Source: Coccinella septempunctata
Taxonomy: Eukaryota; Arthropoda; Insecta; Coleoptera; Coccinellidae
DNA length: 64,000 bases
Assembly (NCBI RefSeq): GCF_907165205.1
Contig: NC_058196.1
Location: forward strand, 27,198,501 to 27,262,500
Reading direction: 5' to 3'
Part shown: positions 11,801 to 21,790 of the stretch, one piece after another
Numbering within the stretch: the stretch's first letter is position 1
Layout of the letters: each line of letters begins with the position of its first letter
The notes under the pieces: model-generated
Seen by the model: the letters and a program-made list of their open reading frames with translations, nothing else
The model's database searches: none
Told to the model about the DNA's origin: nothing
Position numbers and translations under genes: made by a program

Positions 11801-11999
11801 ATGCACCTGAGTCTAGTAGTCCCAACATTTCATAACCCAGTATATCCACCTTCAAATATGGCCTCTCATCCCCAACGGCGTGGTCCAAGATAAAGTCTAA
11901 AACAGGTTTGTAGCCGGGCGAAATATTTGATCCCTCTCTAGTCCGACTTTCTAGAAGGGTCGTCGTCCGTTTCCCGAGGAACAGGTAGGACAATTCCGT
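8826..11999 (-). CDS. pol: Pol polyprotein of the Ty3/gypsy element
   Basis: An open frame of about 1055 codons, intact from end to end. In order (numbered from the TTG at 11993) it shows: an aspartic protease with active-site DSGA at 61-64; reverse transcriptase at roughly 230-470 with FVYLDD at 362-367; RNase H with TDAS around D513, E552, D579 and D622; an integrase zinc-binding HHCC (H708, H715, C745, C748); the integrase catalytic triad D778, D838 (CDNG) and E873; and a C-terminal GPY module at 1017-1019. There is no ATG near the 5' end. The frame opens just after a TAA at 12000-12002, so Pol should be made by a -1 shift from Gag. Pol cuts the polyprotein, copies the RNA and inserts the DNA. 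Confidence 0.97.
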   Translation of the reverse strand, partial: TELSYLFLGKRTTTLLESRTREGSNISPGYKPVLDFILDHAVGDERPYLKVDILGYEMLGLLDSGASRTFVGRKGWEILKKLQLKLNTEFTTDCRVANGQRAKSIGTVEVPVKLRDRVKIVEMLVVPDIPHTLILGYDFWVVMGIIPDLKHNEWHFAENPNDLCSMELNNLHDSLNDEQRKRLEELVHEHRQTMGDGIGCTNMVEHKIETTSQPIRQRSYRVSPVLQKVIEDEVNVMLEQDVIEPSNSPWASPVVLVKKKNTDKYRFCVDFRILNSKTERDSYPLPLVSETLDKLRDAKYLSTVDVKSAYWQIPMEKSSKPLTAFICHKGLFQFKRMPFGLHNAAATWQRFIDTVLADLAPFVFVYLDDIVIVTQTFEEHLRVLEEVLRRLKSAGVTISWDKCQFCRPEMKYLGYVIDQQGLRVDPDKVRVMLELKPPTSVKEVRRIVGSFSWYRRFIQDFSTIMTPITALTKKNKKFEWNSECDIAFKKVKELLVRAPILSCPDYTKEFLIATDASGYGIGAVLYQPHDQGDKVICYLSRSLSKQERLYTTSEREMLAVVWAIQKLRPYIEGVPFTVVTDHHCLKWLLNLKDPTGRLGRWSIKLQMYDFKVQHRSGREMALPDMLSRTMPVLDEVKTGGGSEHKVEDKWYNRMVMKVERVPLKFLSWRIQDGRLYKYVKQDYPDLLVKEDFWKLVIPKERRSELIRSAHDSPLAGHMGVYKTYSRLTEKYYWPKMRQDVANYVRKCTVCAAYKHDPKGVRDQIVSHSKPSRPWEVISTDLMGPLPRSTKGNTYILVVSDYLSKFSLIFALRKATSAVIIRRIEEEVFLIFGVPRLLLCDNGPQYRSSDFRKFVDRYQCKIKYNANYHPRANPTERQNQTIKTMLAMYVKDNHRKWDSEIHKIACALRTARQETTKLSPYFVNFGRNMSLSGNDYEKNLLTQEGEDESSAGVPRNEAFKQLFADVKKRLEVAGQKSALRYNLRRRDEEYSVGDKVWRRNYALSDATKYFNKKLAPKYIGPYTISQKISPWTYVLKNDAGESQGVWHSKDLKSYQIPD

Positions 12000-13312
12000 T
12001 TAGTGACACCAACCTTCTTACATCCATAACAGTAAATCTTTCTCTTTTCAGCGCATCCAATAGCCTTATGTCCCGCCTTATTGCAGTTGAAACAAATAAT
12101 CTCCTTCTGCCTCACTGAATCAGTAGTTCCACCTATCTCAGTGCTTGCTCCTGAAATATCCATTTCTGAAAGCTGTTCCTCTAATTTAACATAGGCAAGG
12201 TCTGGCTCTAAAGAACAATTTCGTCGGGATGACGGACCAGGATCAGCAGGGGACATTCTATATTCTATCCGTTTACACAACATTTTCAACTGAGCAATGT
12301 TATCAATTTCGAGAGCTCCCAATTGATTCCTGTAAAATGGAGAGATATTTCTCATCAGAATTGCTAGTTTAGCCTCTTCGGAAATTGGACAATGTAATCT
12401 TTGAAAATATCTTGACATTATAGCCATGTAGGTCCCTATCGATTCGTCCGGGCCCTGTGTTCTTCGTTTTATTTCCTCCAAGAGATGCTCGGAATAGAAG
12501 GGTGGTTGATACTCCTCCTTAAATTTATTTACTAACTCGTCCCAAGTCTGGACCTCTGCTCGACAATCCTGATAAAACTCGTATGCTCTCCCCTCGAAAA
12601 GATCAATTCCAGATTCCAACAATATCTCCTTTGTGACGTTTCTTGCTCGCCTCAGCTCTTCCACTCGTTCAAAAAATGCTGTAACTGACATTTTCTCCTT
12701 ATCTCCAGCAAATTTGATTCCCCATTTGTGAGGTAGTATGGGCTTTATGTTACTAGGTCCAACTGTATTGGAGGTATTTGGTGTACTTGTGCCAATCGGC
12801 ATCTGAGCAGCAGCACCAGCAAAAGGATCAGGCAAGGCCGCAGCCTGTATACTTCCTTGAAGAACGCATAAATTTGGGGGAATAGGTTCGATTTTTCCTT
12901 CAGCCTGGGTAGCCTTCGTGTTCAACTTGTTAATCATAGATAAAGTTTGGGCCACCAAAAGCCCTCGTTGCTTGAATTCATCAGCCTTGGAGCAGGCCAT
13001 GTTATCTAGACGTCCTAAAACATGATTAAGTTTCGTCTGTAATTTCACGAATGTAGAGCTCTTCGAATTGTCTGAGAAATCCTCTATCACTTGGACGAGA
13101 TCATCCAATTTCTGTGCAACTGCAACCATATCCTCCTGTACTGTGAAAGGGTAAGGGGGATAATGTAAACTTTCTCCAGACTTTTCCATTTGGCGTGCTA
13201 GGGCTAGGTGACTTCTCATTTCTTCTACGGTTCCAGGTGCAATTCCTCTCCATGCTAGTTCATAAGTCAATTCTTCCTTATCAAGGCGATTTATTTCAAT
13301 TTTTCGCGACAT
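11951..13312 (-). CDS. gag: Gag polyprotein of the Ty3/gypsy element
   Basis: 453 codons if the first ATG is used (13312, beginning MSRKIEINRLDKEE). The frame stays open upstream to 13360, but only with non-ATG codons. The middle carries a retrotransposon Gag capsid core (around FFERVEELRRARNVTKE and YEFYQDCRAEVQTWDELVNK), followed by a nucleocapsid region. The first zinc knuckle is canonical CCHC (CFNCNKAGHKAIGC). The second (CYGCKKVGVTKRNC) has Val where the His should be. Gag forms the particle that packages the element's RNA. It ends at a TAG 43 bp inside the Pol frame, and the slippery site lies in the overlap. Confidence 0.95.
   Translation of the reverse strand: MSRKIEINRLDKEELTYELAWRGIAPGTVEEMRSHLALARQMEKSGESLHYPPYPFTVQEDMVAVAQKLDDLVQVIEDFSDNSKSSTFVKLQTKLNHVLGRLDNMACSKADEFKQRGLLVAQTLSMINKLNTKATQAEGKIEPIPPNLCVLQGSIQAAALPDPFAGAAAQMPIGTSTPNTSNTVGPSNIKPILPHKWGIKFAGDKEKMSVTAFFERVEELRRARNVTKEILLESGIDLFEGRAYEFYQDCRAEVQTWDELVNKFKEEYQPPFYSEHLLEEIKRRTQGPDESIGTYMAIMSRYFQRLHCPISEEAKLAILMRNISPFYRNQLGALEIDNIAQLKMLCKRIEYRMSPADPGPSSRRNCSLEPDLAYVKLEEQLSEMDISGASTEIGGTTDSVRQKEIICFNCNKAGHKAIGCAEKRKIYCYGCKKVGVTKRNCPTCSSGNGRRPF
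11969..11975 (-). promoter_or_regulatory. -1 ribosomal slippery heptamer GGGAAAC
   Basis: On the element's strand the gag codons GGA AAC are preceded by G, giving G GGA AAC, which fits the canonical X XXY YYZ pattern. A one-base backward slip gives GGG AAA and enters the pol frame exactly (continuing Lys-Arg-Thr-Thr-Thr). Gag would otherwise stop six codons later. I saw no strong stem-loop just downstream by eye, only short complementary stretches (CGAC with GTCG). Confidence 0.9.
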
Positions 13313-13431
13313 ATTTGGTATCTTATCACAACAGTGTTCGAGAACAATCAGCTTCAACAATACTCAGAAAATACTCCAAAAAAAGATTACAGAATCAATG
13401 GATCGGATGAAAACCCCTTCGACAAATGTAG

Positions 13432-13449
13432 GCCCCACGTTGGGCGCCA
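13432..13449 (-). promoter_or_regulatory. Primer-binding site of the LTR element
   Basis: On the element's strand TGGCGCCCAACGTGGGGC lies four bases after the 5' LTR. Its leading TGG would pair with the CCA end of a tRNA. The primer tRNA is not identified; comparing the 18 bases with the host tRNA set would settle it. Confidence 0.82.
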
Positions 13450-13453
13450 AAAA

Positions 13454-14496
13454 TGTAACCTTAATTACTGATAATTTAACCACAGCTAGTTTTTGTAGTG
13501 GAGACGGGGTGGATTCAAAAACAAACCTTTCTTTGAGATGTATTAACATGAAATAAATGGGCGCCAACGTATTTGAAATAACTTGGGTGTATAACGGTTG
13601 AACAAAATACGTAAATTCCAACCTTAGAAATTGGTTGTTGACTGTTGAGTGAGGTTGAAAATGTCTGAATTTCTCCCGGATCGTGATCACGAACGGTTCA
13701 CAAGTAATTTACAAGATTTAAGTGTACATAAAAACTATGGGGAAAGCAAAATGATGTGACGTCTGTTGAAAAAAACTTGCGGTTGTCTCCAAGGTTCTCC
13801 AAACCAAATCCTCTAGGGTTTCAGGCCGATCAACACAAAATGGCGTCGGTGTCCGGCAAATAATGGCCTCCTCCAAATCGTCCCTTTCCACGATCAAGGA
13901 AAATGCAAAGTAGATAGCCCAAGAAAACCCTAAAAAACCCAAATAACAATTGGAATACCTATTTTTCATCAATTTTATTGAAGACAATTCGGTTTATTCT
14001 CACCTCTGTAAGAGGGTTCTATCTCCCAAGTCCACGTGAAACCGGAATTCTGAATTTGATATATCCCCAAATTGGGCTCGGATGATCTATCTCTTCCAAA
14101 AAATACCATAAACCAGATCTCCTATCCGGAAATTTCGAATAATCCCCTTGCAGGTACCCAGAATTTCAAATTCCAGTCTTCTTCCGAAAAATTCCGTCAA
14201 AATCCAGCACCTGATTTCACACCTCTCAAATCTCTTTCTCGAATCTTCGTCCTTTTTCTGTTTTTCTTCCTCAACCTCACTTTCCACTATCCCCAATTAT
14301 GCCAACATTAGATCCCGATACAAACATTAACATTGTTCTCGAAATATGAAGAATATTTTCCACATCTGTGACCGCCGAAAACACGTTACATTGTTGGCTA
14401 CCTTGATACCGTCGATACACAGTTGAAGACAACAAAAATAAACAAACAATATAACCTCATTCCCAATTAATTATTAGTTAAAATAAAACCGTTACA
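13454..14496 (-). repeat. 5' LTR (1043 bp)
   Basis: Same length and, by eye, same sequence as 7745-8787. On the minus strand this copy should hold the promoter and transcription start of the element. It is followed at 14497-14500 by the right copy of the ATAT target duplication. Confidence 0.96.
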
Positions 14497-14500
14497 ATAT
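14497..14500. repeat. Right target-site duplication ATAT
   Basis: Matches 7741-7744 on the other side of the LTR element. Confidence 0.8.
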
Positions 14501-15301
14501 TTCGAAAGGGGAAAAATGTTTATGGCTTCGCGATTCGCGTATACGGCGTCGGTGTCCGTCTGCGTTCCGATGCCATATGGATCCTGAAGTATCCATTTAT
14601 GATGCTTTACGCGGTCTAAAGCTCCACTAAGTAAGGAAAAGGAAGAGTTCGTGAAGAAAACAGTTTAAAATCGACGTTATAATTCGATTGAACTTCAAAG
14701 AACTGAATAAAGTAATAGTGCAGTTTGAATTTCGAGATCATTCAAGTTAACATTCTGCAACTGAGGCAGGTACCTCATTCGAATTCCAGATAATTGATAG
14801 CACATCATATGTAGCAGGTGCACAAAGAATAGACGCAGCGGTAGCGCATTCGGTTACCGCAGAATGCCCGATTATAACCAGGTACTAGACGAAGAACGCA
14901 AGATCCAATATGTACGAAAATTACCCGAAGTTTAATTAACCTACGGATGGGATCTCGTTTCTAATCGCTACGCAGAACGGTACTGGGAATTCTTCCGATA
15001 TAAACGACAATCTCCTACGCTTTATCTCTCTTAGGTATACGTCTCTTTTCTCTCTTTCTAACATAAGGTAGAAGCAGTCGAAACTTGTGAGAAGACGTCT
15101 CCATGAATTCAATCTAACATCAAGAAGCTCCTCAAGAAAAGTTTCCCTCACAAACGTCGAAGTTCAGAGTGGGCAAAGGGGAGGCTGCAATGAGTAGATC
15201 TCGTATGCTTCATTGACGAGCCCAGATATGGCACTGAATTTTGAGACATGGATCAAATTATCGACGAATTTGTCCACAATTTTGTTTTTTTCGATGATAG
15301 T
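14501..15301. other. Non-coding flank
   Basis: Mixed-composition sequence continuing the pre-insertion locus. Nothing recognisable is seen. The minus-strand frame at 14936-15151 has no known domain. Confidence 0.4.
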
Positions 15302-15835
15302 CATTCATTCATTGCTGATCTTGTGTCTTGCATCCTCAGAATGTGGCCGCTCCATCTAAGTCGAGCCCCCGTTACTTGAGTCTCAATTGTTATACAACTC
15401 GCGCGCTGCAAGACTTCTGCATTTGAAACTTTGTGGAACGATCTGATGTGCATTATTTGTCTTAGATGACGTTGTTGCATTGGTTCAAGCTGTTTAATAT
15501 GTCGCCTGTAGGGCGTCCATCTTTCGCTTCCGTAAAGAAGCGTTGGGAGGACCACTGCTATGTGAACAGCTGTCTTGGTCTTCAGATTGAGGTCGTGATT
15601 TTGAAACACACTCTCCTTTAGCTGCCAGAATGCCCGTGATGCCGAATTGATTCGGTTGTGTATTTCCGTGTCTAGGTTAGCACTAGTATTTATGAAGCTT
15701 CCCAAGTAAACTGCTCTACCTGTTCTAGAGCTTCATCCTTCAGGCTGATATCTGTTTGAAGGTTTTACTGCGGACTTACCAGGATTTTGGTTTTGTCAAT
15801 ATGCCTGATAGTACACTGCCATGTACCGACCAGGT
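15302..15835 (-). mobile_element. LINE copy B, internally deleted
   Basis: On the minus strand this copy starts near 15835 ('acaaaaccaaaatcctggta') and follows copy D at 50576 through the ORF2 C-terminal region as far as GHILRMQDTR. It then jumps directly to the terminal 'cagcaatgaatgaatga' tail. About 300 bp covering the C2H2 finger and the 3' untranslated region are missing. The joined open frame (15301-15705) is therefore an artefact of the deletion. Confidence 0.82.
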
Positions 15836-17342
15836 GCTTACACCTAAAGAAAACCAGGGTATTTCACATAACCTCTACAATGTCCTGACCTAAATCAAAT
15901 CGAGCTAACTTGGGACCAAATAGAGGGAGTCATCGATGTCCACAGACTACACGCAGAAATGCTACAACAGCTCCGAAATTTTCTGCCATAATGAAATGAA
16001 TTCCATGGAGATCAGGGCCAAAAACTAAATACTTTTCGCTATCGATGATTTGAATCGATACTACCCCTAAATTACATACAGGTACGTGATCGATGCTAAC
16101 CTCACTTCTGTCAGTTTTGACGACTGACATTTGCGCTTTTTTTCTCATTTCCGATCTGGCCACTGGATTGAGGGTACTTACTGGGCACGCTCCAGTTCAT
16201 CGTCTTACTTTTAGCATATTTCGTGGCCCTCAAGATGCAGCAGTGATTATCCAACCATTCAAATCAGCTTATTTACTTCTTCTAAGCCTCGCACGAAATG
16301 GGGAATTCTCCTCAATTTGGGTTATCACTGCATATGCAAGTTCAAACTGAATACTTATAAGTTTCATTCATCAGTTCTTCAAATGCATCGCGGAAACTAT
16401 TCAAAATCACTCTTCAAATAAGGGGTTTTAAAATTTAAATCGCTGGGTTTCAAGTTAACGATTTGGCAACAGCGCCTACTAGAAACTGAAAAGAACAATG
16501 CTGATCAGCTTGTTTATAAAATAACAGCTGTTGATTTACAGGCGCGTACTTACTGGCGAGCCTCAACTGCAACCGGCCATAAGAATCCCATAAAATTTTA
16601 CGACCTTCCTCGTTCGTCGCAGACTTCATAGACAGCCATCTTTGTCTATCTCATCAAGAGGGTGTATTTGTTGTCCTTTATTATCAATGCATTTTTCAGT
16701 CGATGTTGCCAACTTGTGCAATTGAAATGAAACGTTTTGAAATGGTTATTACAAAATGTGACGATAAACCCGGTAAAAATGGGTCGGCTGTCCGGCCCTG
16801 CACGCCGCGAGCGTTCTCTCTCCGACCAACCGGCAGAGGAGCGAAGATAACCGTCGCCATCTGTATGAGATGCGGACCAAGTCGGGCGGGAGACGTTAGC
16901 CGAATTTTATCGGAGCAATTTGACGGCGTTGCCGGCGGCGTAACCAGCCAACTGGGATCCGGGAGTGAGCCATTCCAGAGACGTATCGCGTCGAATAATG
17001 TAAACAGTATAAAATTACCGAAATGGCCTACGTCAGGCCGAAATTGCATGTTGGACGGCCGACAAGGTCGTTCGTAGGTAAGTTACGTTGCGGTGCTTGC
17101 GTACGGAGTGGTTTGCGGGGTGATATCAGGTCAGAGTCCTGAAAATTTATTGGTTCGTATTAGTTTCAACAGGGGAGGAAAAGGGGGTTGCTTGAAAAAA
17201 TCCTCTATTCCGACCAGAAATGCAAAATTTTCGAATTCGATTTCGTGATGTCATCGAACGAGAGGTTTCGCTCTTATAAGAGCTCATCAGTACCTCATTA
17301 CGCAGCCAACGATGGCGACCCAATGAAGCATTGACTGATAGA
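15836..17342. other. Non-coding; GC-rich island about 16780-17100
   Basis: AT-rich sequence with a CpG-rich block at about 16780-17100, where both strands are open for more than 110 codons (16696-17049 minus, 16703-17077 plus). Overlapping long frames on opposite strands of a GC-rich block usually mean few stop codons rather than a gene, and neither product is recognisable. Confidence 0.35.
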
Positions 17343-17840
17343 ATTTATCCATGGATTGAGCATAGAATATGTTTAGAAAATTCTAGAAAACCAAACAGTT
17401 GATCATTCAATAGAGAATTGCACTCCAGAGAGCTCTTCGAAGTCAACTCGAAAATGAAAAGTGGAAAAACAAAAAAAAATTATTTTCTCCTAAATTTGGC
17501 AAGATATTTGAAATTATGGTATGAAAATATAGGTTTTCGAACACGCTGAATCTATTGCAAGCAATTTCGAAAGCCTATCTCTCTTCGTTTAGATTTTCGT
17601 CTCGGAAATGGCATTTTTCAAAAAATTGCAATTTTCAATCTGCGATATCTCCTGTTATATTCGTCTGATCCAAGTGGGATTTCCGGTTTTATAATCAGCG
17701 TTGCCAAGGCTTTCACTCAAGCACAAAAACTCGATTTCGAAAATCTTGATTTTTTGGGTCAAAAATGAGCAAGGGGTTAGACCCCCCTAAAATGACCTAT
17801 TTGCTACTCTGTCAGAAAAACAGGGTGTTGTATAACTGTC

Positions 17841-19320
17841 TTAGGATATGGAGTGCATAGAATTTGTTTCGAAGATTCTAGAAAACCAAACAGTTGATTA
17901 TTCAATAGAGAATTGCACTCCAGAGAGCTCTTCGAAGTCAACTCGAAAATGAAAAGTGAAAAAACAAAAAAAATTATTTTCTCCTAAATTTGGCCAGATA
18001 TTTGAAATTTTGGTATGGAAATATAGGTTTTCGAACACGCTGAATCCATTGCGAGTATTTTCGAAAGCCTATCTCTCTTCGTTTAGATTTTCGTCTCGGA
18101 AATGGCATTTTTCAAAAAATTGCAATTTTCAATCTGCGATATCTCCTGTTATATTCGTCTGATCCAATTGGGATTTCCGGTTTTATAATCAGCGTTGCCA
18201 AGGCTTCCACTCAAGCACAAAAACTCGATTTCGAAAATCCTGATTTTTTGGGTCAAAAATGAGCAAGGGGTTAGACCCCCCTAAAATGACCTATTTGCTA
18301 CGCTGTCTGAAAAACAGGGTGTTGTATAACTGTCTTAGGATATGGAGTGCATAGAATTTGTTTCGAAGATTCTAGACAACCAAACAGTTGATGATTCAAT
18401 AGAGAATTGCACTCCAGAGAGCTCTTCGAAGTCAACTCGAAAATGAAAAGTGAAAAAACAAAAAAAATTATTTTCTCCTAAATTTGGCCAGATATTTGAA
18501 ATTTTGGTATGGAAATATAGGTTTTCGAACACGCTGAATCCATTGCGAGTATTTTTGAAAGCCTATCTCTCTTCGTTCAGATTTTCGTCTCGGAAATGGC
18601 ATTTTTCAAAAAATTGCAATTTTTAATCTGCGATATCTCCTGTTATATTCGTCTGATCCAATTGGGATTTCCGGTTTTATAATCAGCGTTGCCAAGGCTT
18701 TCACTCAAGCACAAAAACTCGATTTCGAAAATCTTGATTTTTTGGGTCAAAAATGAGCAAGGGGTTAGACCCCCCTAAAATGACATATTTGCTACTCTGT
18801 CTGAAAAACAGGGTGTTGTATAACTGTCTTAGGATATGGAGTGCATAGAATTTGTTTCGAAGATTCTAGAAAACCAAACAGTTGATGATTCAATAGAGAA
18901 TTGCACTCCAGAGAGCTCTTCGAAGTCAACTCGAAAATGAAATGTGAAAAAACAAAAAAAATTATTTTCTCCTAAATTTGGCCAGATATTGGAAATTTTG
19001 GTATGGAAATATAGGTTTTCGAACACGCTGAATCTATTGCGAGCAATTTCGCAAGCCTATCTCTCTTCGTTTAGATTTTCGTCTCGGAAATGGCATTTTT
19101 CAAAAAATTGCAATTTTCAATCTGCGATATCTCCTGTTATATTCGTCTGATCCAAGTGGGATTTCCGGTTTTATAATCAGCGTTGCCAAGGCTTTCACTC
19201 AAGCACAAAAACCCGATTTCGAAAATCTTAATTTTTTGGGTCAAAAATGAGCAAGGGGTTAGACCCCCCTAAAATGACCTATTTGCTACTCTGTCTGAAA
19301 AACAGGGTGTTGTATAACTG
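17841..19320 (+). repeat. Satellite higher-order block, first copy (monomers 2-4)
   Basis: Three consecutive monomers share private variants with monomers 10-12 (21791-23270): GCTACGCTGTCTG in the first, CTAGACAACCAAACAG and TGACATATTTGC in the second, and GAAATGTGAAAAAAC and CTTAATTTTTTGG in the third. The offset is about 3.95 kb, or eight monomers. Confidence 0.75.
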
Positions 19321-21790
19321 TCTTAGGATATGGAGTGCATAGAATTTGTTTCGAAGATTCTAGAAAACCAAACAGTTGATGATTCAATAGAGAATTGCAC
19401 TCCAGAGAGCTCTTCGAAGTCAACTCGAAAATGAAAAGTGAAAAAACAAAAAAAATTATTTTCTCCTGAATTTGGCCAGATATTTGAAATTTTGGTATGG
19501 AAATATAGGTTTTCGAACACGCTGAATCTATTGCAAGCAATTTCGAAAGCCTATCTCTCTTCGTTTAGATTTTCGTCTCGGAAATGGCTTTTCAAAAAAT
19601 TGCAATTTTCAATCTGCGTTATCTCCTGTTATATTCGTCTGATCCAAGTGGGATTTCCGGTTTTATAATCAGCGTTGCCAAGGCTTTCACTCAAGCACAA
19701 AAACTCGATTTCGAAAATCTTGATTTTTTGGGTCAAAAATGAGCAAGGGGTTAGACCCCCCTAAAATGACCTATTTGCTACTCTGTCTGAAAAACAGGGT
19801 GTTGTATAACTGTCTTAGGATATGGAGTGCATGGAATTTGTTTCGAAGATTCTAGAAAACCAAACAGTTGATGATTCAATAGAGAATTGCACTCCAGAGA
19901 GCACTTCGAAGTCAACTCGAAAATGAAAAGTGAAAAAACAAAAAACATTATTTTCTCCTAAATTTGGCCAGATATTTGAAATTTTGGTATGGAAATATAG
20001 GTTTTCGAACACGCTGAATCCATTGCGAGTATTTTCGAAAGCCTATCTCTCTTCGTTCAGATTTTCGTCTCGGAAATGGCATTTTTCAAAAAATTGCAAT
20101 TTTCAATCTGCGATATCTCCTGTTATATTCGTCTGATCCAAGTGGGATTTCCGGTTTTATAATCAGCGTTGCCAAGGCTTTCACTCAAGCACAAAAACTC
20201 GATTTCGAAAATCTTGATTTTTTGGGTCAAAAATGAGCAAGGGGTTAGACCCCCCTAAAATGACCTATTTGCTACTCTGTCTGAAAAACAGGGTGTTGTA
20301 TAACTGTCTTAGGATATGGAGTGCATAGAATTTGTTTCGAAGATTCTAGAAAACCAAACAGTTGATGATTCAATAGAGAATTGCACTCCAGAGAGCACTT
20401 CGAAGTCAACTCGAAAATGAAATGTGAAAAAACAAAAAAAATTATTTTCTCCTAAATTTGGCCAGATATTTGAAATTTTGGTATGGAAATATAGGTTTTC
20501 GAACACGCTGAATCTATTGCGAGCAATTTCGCAAGCCTATCTCTCTTCGTTTAAATTTTCGTCTCGGAAATGGCATTTTTCGAAAAATTGCAATTTTCAA
20601 TCTGCGATATCTGTTGTTATATTCGTCTGATTCAATTGGGATTTCCGGTTTTATAATCAGCGTTGCCAAGGCTTCCACTCAAGCACAAAAACTCGATTTC
20701 GAAAATCTTGATTTTTTGGGTCAAAAATGAGCAAGGGGTTAGACCCCCCTTAAAATGACCTATTTGCTACTCTGTCTGAAACACAGGGTGTTGTATTACT
20801 GTCTTAGGATATGGAGGGCATAGAATTTGTTTCGAAGATTCTAGAAAACCAAACAGTTGATTATTCAATAGAGAATTGCACTCCAGAGAGCTCTTCGAAG
20901 TCAACTCGAAAATGAAAAGTGGAAAAACAAAAAAAAATTATTTTCTCCTGAATTTGGCCAGATATTTGAAATTTTGGTATGGAAATATAGGTTTTCGAAC
21001 ACGCTGAATTTATTGCGAGCAATTTCGCAAGCTTATCTCTCTTCGTTTAGATTTTCGTCTCGGAAATGGCATTTTTCAAAAAATTGCAATTTTCAATCTG
21101 CGATATCTCCTGTTATATTCGTCTGATCCAATTGGGATTTCCGGTTTTATAATCAGCGTTGCCAAGGCTTCCACTCAAGCACAAAAACTCGATTTCGAAA
21201 ATCCTGATTTTTTTGGGTCAAAAATGAGCAAGGGGTTAGACCCCCCTAAAATGACCTATTTGCTACTCTGTCTGAAAAACAGGGTGTTGTATAACTGTCT
21301 CAGGATATGGAGTGCATAGAATTTGTTTCGAAGATTCTAGAAAACCAAACAGTTGATGATTCAATAGAGAATTGCACTCCAGAGAGCTCTTCGAAGTCAA
21401 CTCGAAAATGAAAAGTGAAAAAACAAAAAAAATTATTTTCTCCTAAATTTGGCCAGATATTTGAAATTTTGGTATGGAAATATAGGTTTTCGAACACGCT
21501 GAATCTATTGCGAGCAATTTCGCAAGCTTATCTCTCTTCGTTTAGACTTTCGTCTCGGAAATGGCATTTTTCAAAAAATTGCAATTTTCAATCTGCGATA
21601 TCTCCTGTTATATTCGTCTGATCCAATTGGGATTTCCGGTTTTATAATCAGCGTTGCCAAGGCTTTCACTCAAGCACAAAAACTCGATTTCGAAAATCTT
21701 GATTTTTTGGGTCAAAAATGAGCAAGGGGTTAGACCCCCCTGAAATGACCTATTTGCTACTCTGTCTGAAAAACAGGGTGTTGTATTACT

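Larger units (their letters stand above)
7745..14496 (-). mobile_element. Complete Ty3/gypsy-type LTR retrotransposon
   Basis: The 6752-bp element lies on the minus strand. Reading along that strand the order is 5' LTR (14496-13454), primer-binding site, gag, a -1 frameshift overlap, pol (protease, reverse transcriptase, RNase H, integrase), polypurine tract and 3' LTR (8787-7745). The RT-before-integrase order identifies Ty3/gypsy rather than Ty1/copia. No envelope frame exists: pol stops 39 bp before the 3' LTR. The two LTRs look identical by eye, the target duplication is intact and no internal stop or frameshift interrupts the coding region, so this is a young insertion and possibly still competent. 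The long LTR and mdg1/Osvaldo-like motifs suggest, but do not prove, that part of the family. Confidence 0.96.

Noticed and set aside
13313..13360. Gag start at 13360 and Pol start at 11993
   Set aside because: Both positions are TTG codons. The first ATG of gag is at 13312, and pol has no ATG at its opening, which fits frameshifting.
16696..17077. Opposite-strand frames of 117 and 124 codons
   Set aside because: They cover the same GC-rich bases on both strands and neither is recognisable; composition explains them.
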